A DNA stretch of 64,000 bases from Chlorocebus sabaeus (lineage: Eukaryota; Chordata; Mammalia; Primates; Cercopithecidae). A model generated the notes under the pieces. The model saw only the letters and a list, made by a program, of their open reading frames with translations, had not been told where the DNA came from and made no database searches. The DNA is taken from NCBI RefSeq assembly GCF_047675955.1, contig NC_132910.1, positions 114,001,143-114,065,142 on the forward strand, given 5' to 3'. Position 1 is the stretch's first letter. Every line of letters starts with the position of its first letter. Both the position numbers and the translations under genes were made by a program. Positions 46,357 to 58,549 of this stretch are shown in pieces.

Positions 46357-46475
46357 ATTAAGTTATACACATATTATGTATAAGTTATATATAACATATA
46401 CATGATACAAAAATATTAAGTTATACATGTATTATGAATAAGTTATATATAACATATCATATGTGATACAAAAGT
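46357..46475. repeat. AT-rich tandem repeat, 58- and 61-bp units
   Basis: attaagttatacacatatta... (46357-46414) is repeated as attaagttatacatgtatta... (46415-46475). Each unit contains the palindrome gttatatataac. Similar sequence left of the MST LTR (45911-45950) suggests the array was split by it. Confidence 0.85.
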
Positions 46476-47109
46476 ATTTATTGCATTATTTTAACACAGT
46501 ACATTTTTAAAAATTGTGAATCTTTCACCTGGGTGCTTGGAAGCAAATCTAAATGTGCACAGGTGTCTATCTACGGAGACATAAAACAAAGATAAATTCG
46601 AGGAGCAATTATCAAAAATTATAATGCTAAGAACTACTTAAGTAGCCTAATTTCACTTGAAATTTCTTAGCACAAAGAGCTAATAATCCTTATGATTTCC
46701 AACTGTTTATTTGGAACATGGTTTTTCAAAGCAAGGTAAAAGATTTATAGGAGCATTGTCTTTAGCTATTTCTTTACTTCAACAAACGCATTTGGTTGAT
46801 TGCATGAACCATGGAAGTTTTTGTTTGTTTGTTTGTTTTGTTTGTTTGTTTTTAAAGAAAGCCATCAAGGGCTTGGAAAGCTTGTTTTATGTACCACAGC
46901 CCTAGAATAGAAAGAAAGAAAGCCCAATGATAAATTTGAAGTGTTAATTGGGTAGAGAAAAATAGAAATTGTTTTGCTTGTATCAGGAGTATAATTCTGG
47001 AATTTTGTAAATTTGCACTAGTGAGAAAAAGAAAATCACTTTTAATATCCCCTGAGTCTAAAGAGGTTCATCATAGCACAGGCTACTCATATGTTGATTT
47101 TGCATAGAT
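46476..47109. other. No recognisable feature
   Basis: Contains a (GTTT)n run (46819-46853). Otherwise unclassified. Confidence 0.45.
46819..46853. repeat. (GTTT)n microsatellite
   Basis: Eight gttt units with one interruption, not attached to a recognisable Alu. Confidence 0.9.
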
Positions 47110-47295
47110 TTTATAGCTTAACAAATGTTTTCATAGATATTATCTTAGTTCTCAAAAGAAACCAATGTTGCACATACAAGTCATTATAGCTACTTTACAG
47201 ATGTAGTAACCAAGAATCACATGTGAAAGTCACATAGTTTAGTACATATTTGAATTCATTTTAATTTTAGTCCCTTGACTCCAGGGCCAGAGTTA
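47110..47295 (-). repeat. MIR SINE, antisense
   Basis: 'atagatattatcttagttct', 'agctactttacagatgtagt' and 'ttagtcccttgactccaggg' in antisense order. Confidence 0.65.
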
Positions 47296-47764
47296 CTTCA
47301 CTCCATTCTGATTCTCATTGTTTGTGTTTTCTTCATTTGATTCAAAAAGCTTGAACCTTCTAAATGAAGCCCAGTGACCCGATTAGGTCACCACCACCAA
47401 TTCTCCTTATGTTTTTGGAAACATCTCAGAACTAAATGTACTAATCTAAGGCCAGTTTAAATTCATGTCCTTGTGATTCTATTTTCAGATAATTTTTGTT
47501 TTCCCAAGTGGCAAAGATATTGTTTACATTTTAATTCATCTTCCAGAAAGAGATATCTGCATTGTATATGGGCAACATTTAGCCTGTCATGCAGTACATG
47601 AGACATGGTGGTGAAATATTTCCTTGCCAACTGCATAGATTGAAAAACCTATGTCTCAGTCCTGGGCAGATGACAGACTTGCCACTTATACACAAAAGTC
47701 CCAGGAGTGAGATAATGATTATGCAAGACTAAAGTGACTCTTATTTTTAGGGTCATTTGAAAAC
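47296..47764. other. No recognisable feature
   Basis: No supported gene or family. Confidence 0.4.
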
Positions 47765-47880
47765 CTGCCTACAGAGGACAGGGCCATATCTCCTTTAACA
47801 TGTCATATCTAAGCTAATACAGTGCCTGGGACAAAATGCATGCTTACTAAATTCTTGTTGAACAAATGAATAAATGGTTT
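47765..47880 (+). repeat. L2 3' end, sense
   Basis: 'agaggacagggccatatctc' then 'taatacagtgcctgggacaa' and 'gaacaaatgaataaatgg' fit the L2 3' end (gagggcaggga..., cagtgcctggcac..., gaatgaatg). Confidence 0.7.
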
Positions 47881-48000
47881 TAATCAGTCTCAGCAGGCGT
47901 CCAACACTCATAAAAGACTACATAGCCTTTAACATCCAATTCAGCAATCATCCATTCGGCCAGTCAACAAATATGTAATGAGTACCTTTATGTTCCATAC

Positions 48001-48897
48001 TGATACAGGAAGGCTGGGCTCCTGGCCAAATCCACGCTTAAGCCTGGAACTGTGGTCCTATGTGAAAATAGCTGATCCTGCTTTTCTGCCCAAATATTGC
48101 TTTTTTGGCCTACCATGCCCCGATCCTGTGCCCATAAAAAGACTTCAATTTCCATCCATGACTGCATGCATCAGCCACTTGTGTTGCTCTGCCAGCTGAA
48201 GTTTTTTTATGGGCACAGGATGGATGAAAAAGGATTGTTCCCTTGAACTTGACCCCTTCATGGGCAGGAACTGGAGTAGTTCATTTCACTCATCCTGCCG
48301 CTGGCCACACCTCACAAGAGGGATTGTGCAAACAAGAGAGTGCAAGAACCAGAGGGAAGGAATGCTGAAAGTGGCTGGTCACTCTTCTCTGGTGGAAGCA
48401 GGGTCTATGTGAGCCCTGCCGCAGCATCCAAGCCCCTACCCTCTGGGAACCTGGGTTCTTGTCTGGCATCCAAGAAGAATCGGGTCACACGAACGGATTG
48501 AAGGGTAGTGTATGTGAAGGATTTTACTGGGCAATGGATGTGACTCTCAGCCGAATGGGGAGTCGGAAAGGCGTTGGTGTGGGAAACAGGTAACCTTTCC
48601 CTGAAACTGCACCATCTGAAGTTAGCCATGTCTATCCATAGCCTCCGATGCCCAGCTGCTTATTTCCCCAATGTTCACCAGCTTGTATCCTCAATGTTAA
48701 GCAGCTTGCATCCCCGACCACTTGCATCAGCCACTTGTGTGGCTCTGTCAGCTGCAGTCTTTTTATGGGGACAGGACAGGGGTGGCAGTCCAAAAGAGCG
48801 GCGTTTGGGTGGAAAAACAACGTCAACTGTTTCACTTAGGGTCGTAGTTCCAGGCTGAAGGGTGGGATTTCGCCAGAAACCCAGCCATTCTGTATTA
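48001..48897. mobile_element. ERV block with two LTR pieces in inverted orientation
   Basis: The left end (48001-48147) is a plus-strand U3-to-TATA piece starting tgatacaggaaggctgggct. The right end (48750-48897) is the same piece reversed: its complement reads ...tacagaatggctgggttt and shares gcctggaact and cataaaaagact with the left copy. The minus-strand copy continues leftward through a polyadenylation-like caagtaaaa-type region and the ERV phrase attcttcttggatgcc. The flanks atac (47997-48000) and atag (48898-48901) look like a 4-bp ERV1 duplication. The family is not identified. A normal provirus has LTRs in the same orientation, so this needs an inversion or template switch. Confidence 0.6.
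48123..48221. repeat. 25-bp foldback at the LTR TATA region
   Basis: The left arm, 48123-48147 (atcctgtgcccataaaaaga...), and the right arm, 48197-48221, are reverse complements at 24 of 25 positions around a 49-base loop. The loop plus right arm (48168-48221) is also a direct copy of 48724-48777. Confidence 0.93.
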
Positions 48898-49060
48898 ATA
48901 GTACTTTAGGTGCTGGAATAAATACATGAAAAATAATTCATTGAATTTATATTGTAGTGGCAGGAGGCAGAAATGAATAAGACAAAAATAAAATATTTAA
49001 AATATTAGATGATGAAACAAGATAAGGACAAAATAAGTCAAAAGATGGAGATAAAAGGGT

Positions 49061-50522
49061 TGGTTTACAAGTGATGGGCAGAGTAGCCAAGAACATCTTT
49101 AATTTGTGAAAACTATTATTATCTTCATTTCATATTTTTAACTACCAAACAGGGTATCTTAAAATTCACATATATTTCGATTCCATTTTATAGGCTTATA
49201 ATTGAATGCTGATTTTTAATAGTACCATATACATACATAAATGTCATAGGATTTGTCATCTAAGAACTTCCATTTCAAGGGCTACCCTCTAACAACAGTG
49301 AAGGATTTGTAGGACACACATGATACACATTAGACAGACTCTTGATGTTGAGATGGTGTTCAGATTAAAGCTTCAGAAGCTCACAGACCCAAAGAGACAA
49401 ACCAAACCCTCTGAAAATAAATAAAAGTGGTTTACAGACTTTACAGAAAGTGTTTCAAACATAGAAGATCAAGTCATATAAATGTATCAGATAAAATTTA
49501 TTTTCTAATTGAAAATCTTGAGCTTCCAAACAACTGCAAAAATAAAAAATAAAATAAAATGAGGTTTTACCTAGTAGTTATTTAGAGCATAGCAATGATT
49601 TGGCTGAATATTTCTACAACATCAGCAATCAAACTGTATCAATCTACTTGTTGAATCACTGTAATCAGCAAAAATTGGCTCTGTAAGGCAAGTATAGAAA
49701 ATGGGACTTGAAAGAGAAACTTACACAACATAGAAAGAACTATATGAAAATATTAATTAGAATAATCAATAAAACAATACTTCTGAGAAGTAGATTTTAA
49801 GATATAATATAGCCAGGATCAAAAGGGAGGAAAAACAGCTGCCTTTTTTCTTTAAGCATTTCTTACTTTCATTTTTTGGTAGGCAAGCAGAGTTGAAGAC
49901 ATTTACTTTACAAATTGACGAGACAAAGGTTCTTCAAAGTTCTCAACACCTTTATTTATTGACGTAAAAGATTTAAGTGTTTATCTCTCTGTACAAACAT
50001 TTACTGAATCTTTTTGTAAAGATTAGGTTGAATCATATGAAATAGCTGATATGCAAAAAAGGCCATTTTATACGGACCTATCCCATACCTTTATATCATG
50101 AACATTATAGATTTTTTTAAAAGAACGTTGTGAAAAATAAATATAATGGGCAGTTGTTTGTGCATTCCAATGAATAGTCTTCCGAATTGCATAGGTTCCT
50201 TTAGAGTTCAGTGTACTGGACTACAAAGCTTCAAACACAGTATAGGGTAGCAAAAACAAATGGTCCAGGTAAGTGAAGTCAAGTGAACTTCCTTCCTGGG
50301 TTTTTACTCATCCCTTTTTATGTCTACACATCCTTTGCTATTCACTTCACATATATTGCCTATTGAAAAACTTCTTTGCAATTAAAGAATCCTTCCTAGG
50401 TTAGACACATCTGCACTTTCCTCTCTACCCTCACATTTTGTATTGAGGGAGGGGGGAAAGATCGTGTTCTGCTTGTTACAGCTTTCACCTTTATATCACA
50501 TTTTTGAAAATAACTTAGATTT
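49061..50522. other. No recognisable feature
   Basis: AT-rich. No gene or family identified over about 1.4 kb. Confidence 0.45.
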
Positions 50523-50840
50523 GGCCGGGCACGATGGCTCATGCCTGTAATCCCAGCACTTTGGGAGGCCGAGGCGGGCGGATCACGAGGTCAGGAGATT
50601 GAGACCATCCTGGCTAACACGGTGAAACCCCGTCTCTACTAAAAATACAAAAAATTAGCCAGGCGTGGTGGCAAGCACCTGCAGTCCCAGCTACTCAGGA
50701 GGCTGAGGCAGGAGAATGGCGTGAATCCAGGAGGAGGAGCTTGCAGTGAGCTGAGATTGCAACACTGCACTCCAGCCTGGGCCACACAGCGAGTTTCTCT
50801 CTCAAAAAAAAAAAAAAAAAAAAAGAAAGAAAGAAAGAAA
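50523..50840 (+). mobile_element. AluY SINE
   Basis: Full-length from ggccgggcacgatggctcat, with Y-type 'cgaggtcaggagattgagac' and an A tail with gaaa units. The flanks gaaaataacttaga lie at 50506-50519 and 50841-50854. Confidence 0.96.
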
Positions 50841-50922
50841 GAAAATAACTTAGAGTTTAATTTTGAACAATTTGTTTAATCATTTTGAGGAATTAAAAGT
50901 CTTGTAAAAGAATCCAGAACTT

Positions 50923-51230
50923 GGACCGGCACAGTCGCTTCACACCTGTAATCCCAGCACTTTGGGAAGCTGAGGCGGGTGGATTGCTTGAGCCCAGGAG
51001 TTTGAGATCAGCCTGGGCAACATGACAAAACTCCATCATTATAAAAAATCCAAAAAAAACCACGAAAGTTGTGCATCGTGGCATGTGCCTGTGGTCCCAG
51101 CTGCTTTGGAGGCTGAGGTGGGAGGACTGCTTGAGTCTGGGAGGTAGAAGCTGTAGTGAGCTGTGATCACATCACTGCACTCCAACCTGGGAAACAGAGC
51201 CAGACCCTGCCTCAATTAAAAAAAAAAAAA
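50923..51230 (+). mobile_element. AluJ SINE
   Basis: From ggaccggcacagtcgcttca. J-type 'gagcccaggagtttgagat' and an aatt(A)13 tail. The imperfect flanks aatccagaac and aattcagaat suggest an old duplication. Confidence 0.92.
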
Positions 51231-51429
51231 TTCAGAATTTAAATTTTAAAGTTCCGTCTTCACTATTCTGTTCATGGTTATTATTTACTTTATTGTTTCC
51301 CTTCTAATTCAGGCTACTTAATAAACTCACTTTGATTAGCATTCATGGTCATAATATATAAAATATACAAAAAATTTCAAATGTGTAGGGAAACTTTTGA
51401 TCATATTATTTTTACAAAGAATGCATACA

Positions 51430-51545
51430 AATATTATTCTAGGCCAAATATTATTCTAAGCACTTGGGTTATATGTCTAAACAAAGCAGAAGTTTCTTAT
51501 GGGATTTCCATGCCCTCATGGAATGTACATTTCAGCAGGTAATAT
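51430..51545 (-). repeat. L2 fragment, antisense
   Basis: 'attctaagcacttgggttat' followed by 'ccctcatggaatgtacattt' matches the antisense L2 3' block closely. Confidence 0.65.
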
Positions 51546-52394
51546 TTTCAAATAGATTTTAGCAATCCAAATATTTAATGACAGACGATATTTTCATATA
51601 TTGTACTGGAGACCTGCTTGATAACAATTTTTAAAATACAGCAAAAGAGAAAAATCACCTTGCAAAAAGTCAGGTTTTACTGAAAGTACTATGCAAGATA
51701 TGATGGCAAGATAAAGGAAAATCCACTAAATATCAAAAATCATGTCAATAGGGTTTCAACACAATAAACTAGGTTTATGGAGCTACAAGTATAAAAAAGA
51801 AAAAGTATTATTTAGTGTAGAGGCTTTTCCCAAAAGGCACAAAGAGTATTACAGATTTAGTAGAGATACGAAACAAGCAGTAATTAAATATTACATTTGA
51901 AAATCACTGGACAATTCTAAGAATAACAATGAAGTAGCAAGGGAACCTTTAAAATACAATTTATCAGGGATTAGAAACATTCAAAATGCTTATTTTATTA
52001 TGTCACAATGATTAAAACTAAGGCATTCAATCTGAGAGGAGCAAAATTAGAAAGAATAAATTTTTTAAGAAAAGATAACTTTCCTTAAATTCACGTTGTG
52101 TCACTAATAATTACATAGCATTTAACAAACAATAATTGGTAAAAACATATAGTAAATGCCATAACATTGTGCCAACTTCATTTCTAAACATGGCTGATTA
52201 AATAAGAGGGAAATGACCACTTTTGTCAAATGTGTCCTTTGATAGTAATGTGATTAAAATTTGGGAGTTCACCAGAGAAACAGCCCTATCTCTCTACTGG
52301 AAGATCCCTTTCCTGGAAGATCTCATCTTAAATGTCTGAAAATCTAACTGCTCTGAAGACCCATAGCACTTGGTAAAACCCACTAGTTAAAAAC
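51546..52394. other. No recognisable feature
   Basis: AT-rich. Nothing supported. Confidence 0.45.
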
Positions 52395-52797
<403 letters not shown>

Positions 52798-52898
52798 GAG
52801 CATACAGCATCCTTTAAGTAACTTTTCTGAGACTTGCCCTGCACCCACAAAATCTCCCTCTGCTTCAATACTATCAATACTATCCAAATATATCTAAC

Positions 52899-53557
52899 AC
52901 AGACACTCCTTTGATAAACCTATGGTAAGTTGGAAATATCATAAGTTGAAAATGCATTTATTTTATTTTCATTTTTATATATTTTTGAGATAGGATCTCA
53001 CTCTTTCACCCAGACTGGAGTGCAGTGGTGTCATCTTGCCTCACTGCAGCGTCTGCCTCCCTTGCTCAATTGATCCTCCTGCCTCAGCCTCCTGAGTAGC
53101 TGTGACTACAGGTGTGTGCCACTGCACCTGGCTAATTTTTGTAGAGACTGGGTTTCATCATGCTGCACAGGCTGGTCTCAATCCCCTAGGCTCAAGTGAT
53201 CCTCCCGCCTTGGCCCCGCAAAGTGCTGGGATTATAGGTGTGAGCCACCACATCCCGCTGAAAATGCATTTAATACATCTAACCTATTAAACATCATAGC
53301 TCAGCCTAGCCTGCTTCAAAGGTGCTCACAACACTTACATTAGCCTATAGTTGGACAAAATCATCCAACACAAGGGCTATTTTATTATGAAGTGTTGAAT
53401 ATCTCATGTAATTTATTGAATACCATACTGAAAATGAAATACAGAATGGATGTGTGGGTATCCGTAGTATAGTTTCCACTAACTGTGCATTCCTTTTGCA
53501 CTATTGTAAAGTTCAAAAATTGTAAGTTGAACAATTTTTAAGTTGGGACCATCTGTA
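52899..53557 (-). mobile_element. Tigger-type DNA element, split by AluJ
   Basis: Ends acagacactcc and gggaccatctgta fit the Tigger-like terminal sequence (cagatgctcc / gggaccatctgta). Interior blocks 'aagttgaaaatgcattta', 'cacttacattagcctatag', 'ttgaatatctcatgtaattt' and 'tgtaagttgaacaattttta' occur in order. A non-autonomous element with no transposase. Confidence 0.75.
52961..53258 (-). mobile_element. AluJ SINE
   Basis: Diverged antisense Alu. A perfect 14-bp duplication, tgaaaatgcattta, lies at 52947-52960 and 53259-53272, dating it after the Tigger insertion. Confidence 0.95.
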
Positions 53558-54060
53558 CTTGACCAGCAGTATTGCAAACTGTGAAGCACATGTTTTCATG
53601 TTTTACTGTTTTCACATTAAAGAGAACTGTAGGGATGGTGGTATTTATCTCCTGCAATTCCAGCTTGTACCAAATGATTGTCTTATTTTATTTGCAGGTT
53701 ATTAATCTGCCCTTTTTTTCAACTCAGAGCATTTTGTACTTAGAGTAAATATTATAGGGCCTATAACTTTTCATTCTTGAGGGAATTTTAAAAAAATGTT
53801 TCATTTCATTGCCTCAATATCTTTTAAATCTTCAAACATCACACACAGTGCTTGCAGTTCATATTCTGAATAGGATTTTTTTTTAAAGCAAAACTTAGAG
53901 CCTGCCATGTTTATTTGGTATTTTTTCAATTACATATTTTAAAATAAAATTTAAATTTCAAAAGTGGAATGATTGGAACTTATTGTCAAATGGAATTTTA
54001 TTTACCTCTGAAACCATTTCTTTTCTTTCTAAAAAAAGTTTGTATATGTTTATTAAATTT
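53558..54060. other. No recognisable feature
   Basis: AT-rich. Nothing supported. Confidence 0.45.
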
Positions 54061-54338
54061 ATAGATGGAGTCCCACTCTGTTGCCCAGATGGGAGTACAG
54101 TGGCACTATCATAGCTCACTACAGTCTTGAACTCCTGAATTCAAGGGATCCTTTACTTTAGCCTCCTGAGTATCTGGGATTGCAGGCACATGACACTATA
54201 CTCAGCTATTTATTTATTTATTGAGAAGAGGTGTCTCTATATCGCCAAGTCTGGTCTTGAACTTCTGGCCTCAAGTGATCCTCCTGTCTCAGCCTCACGA
54301 GTCACTGGTATTACAGGCATGAGCCACTATGCCCACCC
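54061..54338 (-). mobile_element. AluJ SINE, diverged
   Basis: Antisense Alu without poly-T start. 'ggagtcccactctgttgccc' and 'gcatgagccactatgccc' mark the ends. A ttta run (about 54208-54222) has grown in the linker. Confidence 0.9.
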
Positions 54339-55678
54339 CACTTCTTTAGCATCAGTTTATTTTAAAAATAAGAATTCAAATATAAAAATTATGTTGCACA
54401 AAGGTTAATTCAACTCTATGTTTTAAAAAGTTCCCTTGGAAATTAGCAAAAAGGAAAGTCATAGCTTCTCATGTATCTATTAGTCAATTGCAGTGTATTT
54501 TCTAGTGAACACATATTTCAATCTCAGATCATGATGAACAGAGAATTATGAATGAATTAATGAAAAGAATGCACTAAAGAAAAAGTTGTACTTATTGAAC
54601 ATTGAATTTTATATGAAAACTTCAGCCAGGATGGTACCCAGATTGCTTTTAACATATTAGAGGACATTTGACTCTGTTAGAAGTGTTGTATCCTCTGGTG
54701 GTGTTAGAACTACATCCAATAATGACTTGTTTGTTATGGTTCAAAAGAAACAGTAGAGTGCTTTTGATTGTGCTTTCATAAATTTATTTTGGGTTTACTT
54801 CTAGTAGCACTGCCTTAAATTTTATTTAGATCATCACAGACCTTATATATCTTAAATTAAATTATTTTACTTATAAATATCACCCATGCCTTTTTACTCT
54901 GTAAGGTGTTACTAAAACTGCAAACTAGTCACTTAGGAGGAGTAGGATGACTTCATTTAATTCTATTGAGATCCATGCTTTCTAAACTCCTTTTACATTT
55001 TTTTCCCTCAAATTTTGTTGGTTTATGTTTACAAAGAATTCCTCTCGATTCTCATTTCTAAAACTAATAAAGCTAATTCACAAACACTAGAAATACTTGG
55101 GTGACTGGTGGAGTTTAATTATACCAAAGGAGCAAAAAAAAACCACCTGAAGCAACAGTGGTTGATAACTGGTGAAGAACAGTGCTAGCTGGAGCAGGCA
55201 GAGTCTGGGACTTGCTGATTCAGCCGTGTGAGGAACAGCAGGCATGCTAAGCAGGGAGAGGGAGCACAGCTGCAAAGAGCAATGGTGCTGACAACGGATG
55301 ATTTCAGGGTCTGTGCTGTGTGGAGGAAAAGTTGCTGGCGGTCCAGGAAACCCTTGTTCCCACACGGCAGCAATTCCAATCTTCAGGATTATTTCTTAAT
55401 TAAAATATAAAGCAGTGAAAAGGTAAAAGACATGCACATTTATTTTTATTTACTGTCTAGTCAATAATAGCTTTTTACCCTGGAGAAAATAAATGTTGAT
55501 TTTTTTTCTTTGTTTTTAAAGAAAATGGGGAAACAGCACCTTCTACACTGATCACTTTTAGATCCGTATTTTGTGATATTCATCAATGTACCCTCATCAG
55601 AGCATCTGCTACTCTGTGGAAAGTTATAAATAGAGTAGTCAATTTCCAGTACAAATATTGCAGGCCATTCTAAGGCGA
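54339..55678. other. No gene identified
   Basis: Mostly AT-rich. The 55.13-55.38 kb segment is GC-richer and has overlapping opposite-strand frames of 60-92 codons with no motif I recognise. Confidence 0.4.
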
Positions 55679-55973
55679 TTTTTTTTTTTTTCAGACGGAG
55701 TCTCACTCTGTCGCCCAGGCTGGAGTGCAGTGGTACGATCTCGGTTCACTGCAGCCTCCACCTCCTGGGTTCAAGCAATTCTCCTGTCTCAGCCTCCCAA
55801 GAAGCTGGGATAACAGGTGCCTGCCACCACGCCCGGCTAATGTTTGTATTTTTAGTAGAGATAGGGTTTCACCATGTTGACCAGGCTGGTCTTGAACTCC
55901 TGACCGCAGGCTATCCGCCTGCCTTGGCCTCCCAAAGTGCTGGGATTACAGGCATGAGCCACCTCGCCCAGCC
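55679..55973 (-). mobile_element. AluS-type SINE
   Basis: Antisense full-length Alu ending 'cacctcgcccagcc'. The flanks tctaaggcgat (55669-55679) and tctgaggtgat (55974-55984) match at 9 of 11 positions. Confidence 0.94.
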
Positions 55974-56034
55974 TCTGAGGTGATCTTATCCTATAAACTA
56001 ATCTTCAGCATTTAACAAAATAGAACAATACTGG

Positions 56035-56407
56035 TGTATTAGTTCATTCTCATGTTGCTATAAAGAACTGCATGAGACTGGATAATTTATAAAGAAAAAG
56101 GTTTAATTGACTCAGTTCAGCAGGGCTGGGAGGCCTTGGGAAACTTACAATCATGGTGGAAGAGGAAGCAAACATACTTCACATGGTGGCAGGAAGGAGA
56201 AAAATGAGAGCTGGGCGAAGGGGGAAGCCCCTTATAAAACCATCAGCTCTCAGGAGAACTTACTCATTATCACAAGAATAGTATGGAGAAATTGCCCTCA
56301 TGATTCAATTACCTCCCATGAGGTCCCTCTCCCAACACGTGGGAATTACAATTCAGATTACAATTCAAGATGAGATTTGGGTGGGGGCACAGAGCCAGAT
56401 TATATCA
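56035..56407 (-). mobile_element. MST-class MaLR solo LTR
   Basis: From tgtattagttcattctcatg to gattatatca. It contains a small local duplication near the right end (acaattcaga, 56348 and 56360). The 5-bp flanks (actgg, attga) no longer match. Confidence 0.93.
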
Positions 56408-56479
56408 ATTGACAAAGTATGGCCTCCAAAATAAAATTCCTAAACTTTAACCACGTCCCATTATTTCCATTTTCTTATA

Positions 56480-56805
56480 TTTTCATATTCTTATTTAAAC
56501 ATCAACTCAAATGGTTCTTCCTCCTTGTATTCCTCTCTAAATTCCTAAGTCAGACATTATTGCTGTCCCCGAAGTGTTCCTGAAGCTTAGTTTGCATTTC
56601 TATTATAATATTTATTTAATTCTGTCTGTATTATATTATGAAAAATCGACTCTTACAAAATTAACAAATTACTGGTCTTTGTCAATACCTAAGGTCATTT
56701 TCACGCTTGTCTAACTCAAGGATATTTTCTCAGGATCTGATTTTATTTATCACCTTTGCTCTATATCTGTACTCAACAAAGGCGTGTTGGTAATAAATTG
56801 TTTTA
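56480..56805 (+). repeat. L2 3' region, sense
   Basis: 'catcaactcaaatggttctt' corresponds to the L2 'ctcagctcaaatgtcacct' block, followed by decayed 3' sequence ending near 'ggtaataaa'. Confidence 0.5.
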
Positions 56806-56899
56806 GCAACCATTATGTGGTAGTAAAATAAAGGATTGATTTCTTTAAAGCCATAATTATTTATTTATAAACAGTTTAGAGGTTAAACTTTACTCAAAC

Positions 56900-58000
56900 A
56901 AAAAACCAGGTGACATTCTGGGGTATGAGGGGCTGCTCTCCTAGGTGCTGGGCAACACCAGGCACTGGCTGCACAAGGCCAGAGAGGTTACGTGGCGGCT
57001 CTCTAGAAACCCGACCGCACAGAGCTGCTACATTCCCTGTAGAGCATTTACTTCTTCCAAGTCCAGTTTTATATGTGGAACCTCATTACATGGTTCCTTT
57101 TTCAAGGCCCCCTGGGAAGGCATCCATGATAGGCAGAGGGCCACATTCCTCTGGGAATTCCACAGTGTGGAAGCCCTTCTTACCTGCCAGCTGTTGATGG
57201 GTTTCCTAAGAGCCCATGGAAGAGGCCCCAGGTGAGGGGGAGCATACTGATGGACCCAGAGACCTTGGCAGACATGTCTTTGATGCCAGCGAGCTGGCAT
57301 ATGGTGATGATGGCCCTGTGGCAGCAGACATCATAACATCTGGGTTGTTTCTTCATCTTGATAGTCTCCTTTTAAATCTTAATGAAATATCATGAAATAC
57401 TGTATGGTCTTCATATCGTTCTATATAACGCAAATAGTGAATTGCTCTATTCTTTGCTTTTCTGAAAGCATCTATCCGTTTAGTGGCTTTCCCAACAGCA
57501 AAACTTGAAGCTCCTTGTCCGTTCCCCTCAGCATCCAGGACACCTACCAATCTGTTTCTTCCCTCTTTTGCTGTCCTATTGAAAACATTTCCTACCTCAA
57601 GTATCCTGGCATCATAATTATCATATTTTTCTGTGTTGGGACCAGGGTCGGGGGGCTAAGACTGATGCCTCCCCACAAGTTTCCACTGCATCCTTGCTCT
57701 CATTTCATCTTCATCTTCCTCTTCCAGTCCCATTCTTCTCTCTGCTGGGTCATGTTGGCCTCCTCCTTCTGTTCTTCCTTACTTTTTTGGGCAATGATCT
57801 GTACTGCTCCATTTTTAATAAGACGGACATTCAGACCAGGCCACAGAAACCATAAGGCCCTTCACTAATGATCTGACCCCTGTTCAAATCCTTTCTTCTC
57901 TTCTTTTTCGTTCTGTTGCCTCTTCCTTTTCTTGCTCCAGCACCAGTCTCTGCTAAAACACCTTTCCACAGCTCATGTGCAGTGGAATTTCCTAGACAGT
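56900..58000 (-). pseudogene. MRPS5: MRPS5 processed pseudogene
   Basis: Three minus-strand open stretches match consecutive parts of mitochondrial small-subunit ribosomal protein S5 (430 residues in humans). 57831-58019: HELWKGVLAETGAGARKG and KDLNRGQII. 57353-57550: DAFRKAKNRA, YLRYIERYEDHT and FHDISLRFKR. 57028-57300: the C-terminal part, including VPHIKLDLE. They lie in three different frames, so there are at least two frameshifts. Just before the natural stop (56988-56990) the Lys of the terminal KRAAT is a stop. The N-terminal fifth is missing and no introns interrupt the alignment, so this is a 5'-truncated retrocopy. MRPS5 belongs to the 28S mitoribosomal subunit. This copy should make no working protein. 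A poly-A tract on the 3' side (left) is not preserved. Confidence 0.93.
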
Positions 58001-58549
58001 CACCTAAAAAGTGCAGCAACTACAACATCAATATCAAATTCCTGAAGAACTGAATTGAAAACTCAAATAAAACTGGTCAGCAAACAATTATCTGCTCTGT
58101 TACGAACAAAAGAAAAAAAAAAAAAAAAAAGGAAGACTGTGATAAAAGACAACATTTCCAAATCTTCTCATCAGTGTATAATGTTAGTAAAACCATGAAA
58201 GCTGATTGTTCATGTTGGAAGTAAGTCCCTAATCCTTGGAGGCAGCACTGACCCAGAAAGATATTTTTGAAAAGACAGCAAGAGAATAAGAAGAAAGAAA
58301 AACTTTTGATATTGTTCCAATTGGTGCAGATATTGAATAAAAGGAAGGTTCTTATTTGTTTTGAAAATACATTTCTAATGCATATCACCATGAATATTAT
58401 AGATAATAGTTTTATATTTTGGCAACAATGGCGTCATCTGGAAATGATGGCACTCCATAGTCAAGTAATCTGTATGTGATTACAACTAAGTGATTTGCAG
58501 AAGTACCATCGTGACAGCTATCACATCCCTATGCATCTTAATATTCTTT
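58001..58549. other. No recognisable feature; A run
   Basis: An A-rich run (about 58109-58130) lies just past the 5' side of the MRPS5 copy and is on the wrong strand to be its tail. Confidence 0.45.

Larger units (their letters stand above)
47945..49060 (-). repeat. L2 fragment, split by the inverted LTR block
   Basis: 'gtcaacaaatatgtaatgag' (47963) on the left and 'actttaggtgctggaataaa' (48903) on the right are consecutive pieces of the antisense L2 3' end, so the 48001-48897 block is an insertion. Confidence 0.6.

Noticed and set aside
58109..58130. Poly-A tail of the MRPS5 retrocopy
   Set aside because: It lies at the 5' side of the copy and on the opposite strand from a tail.
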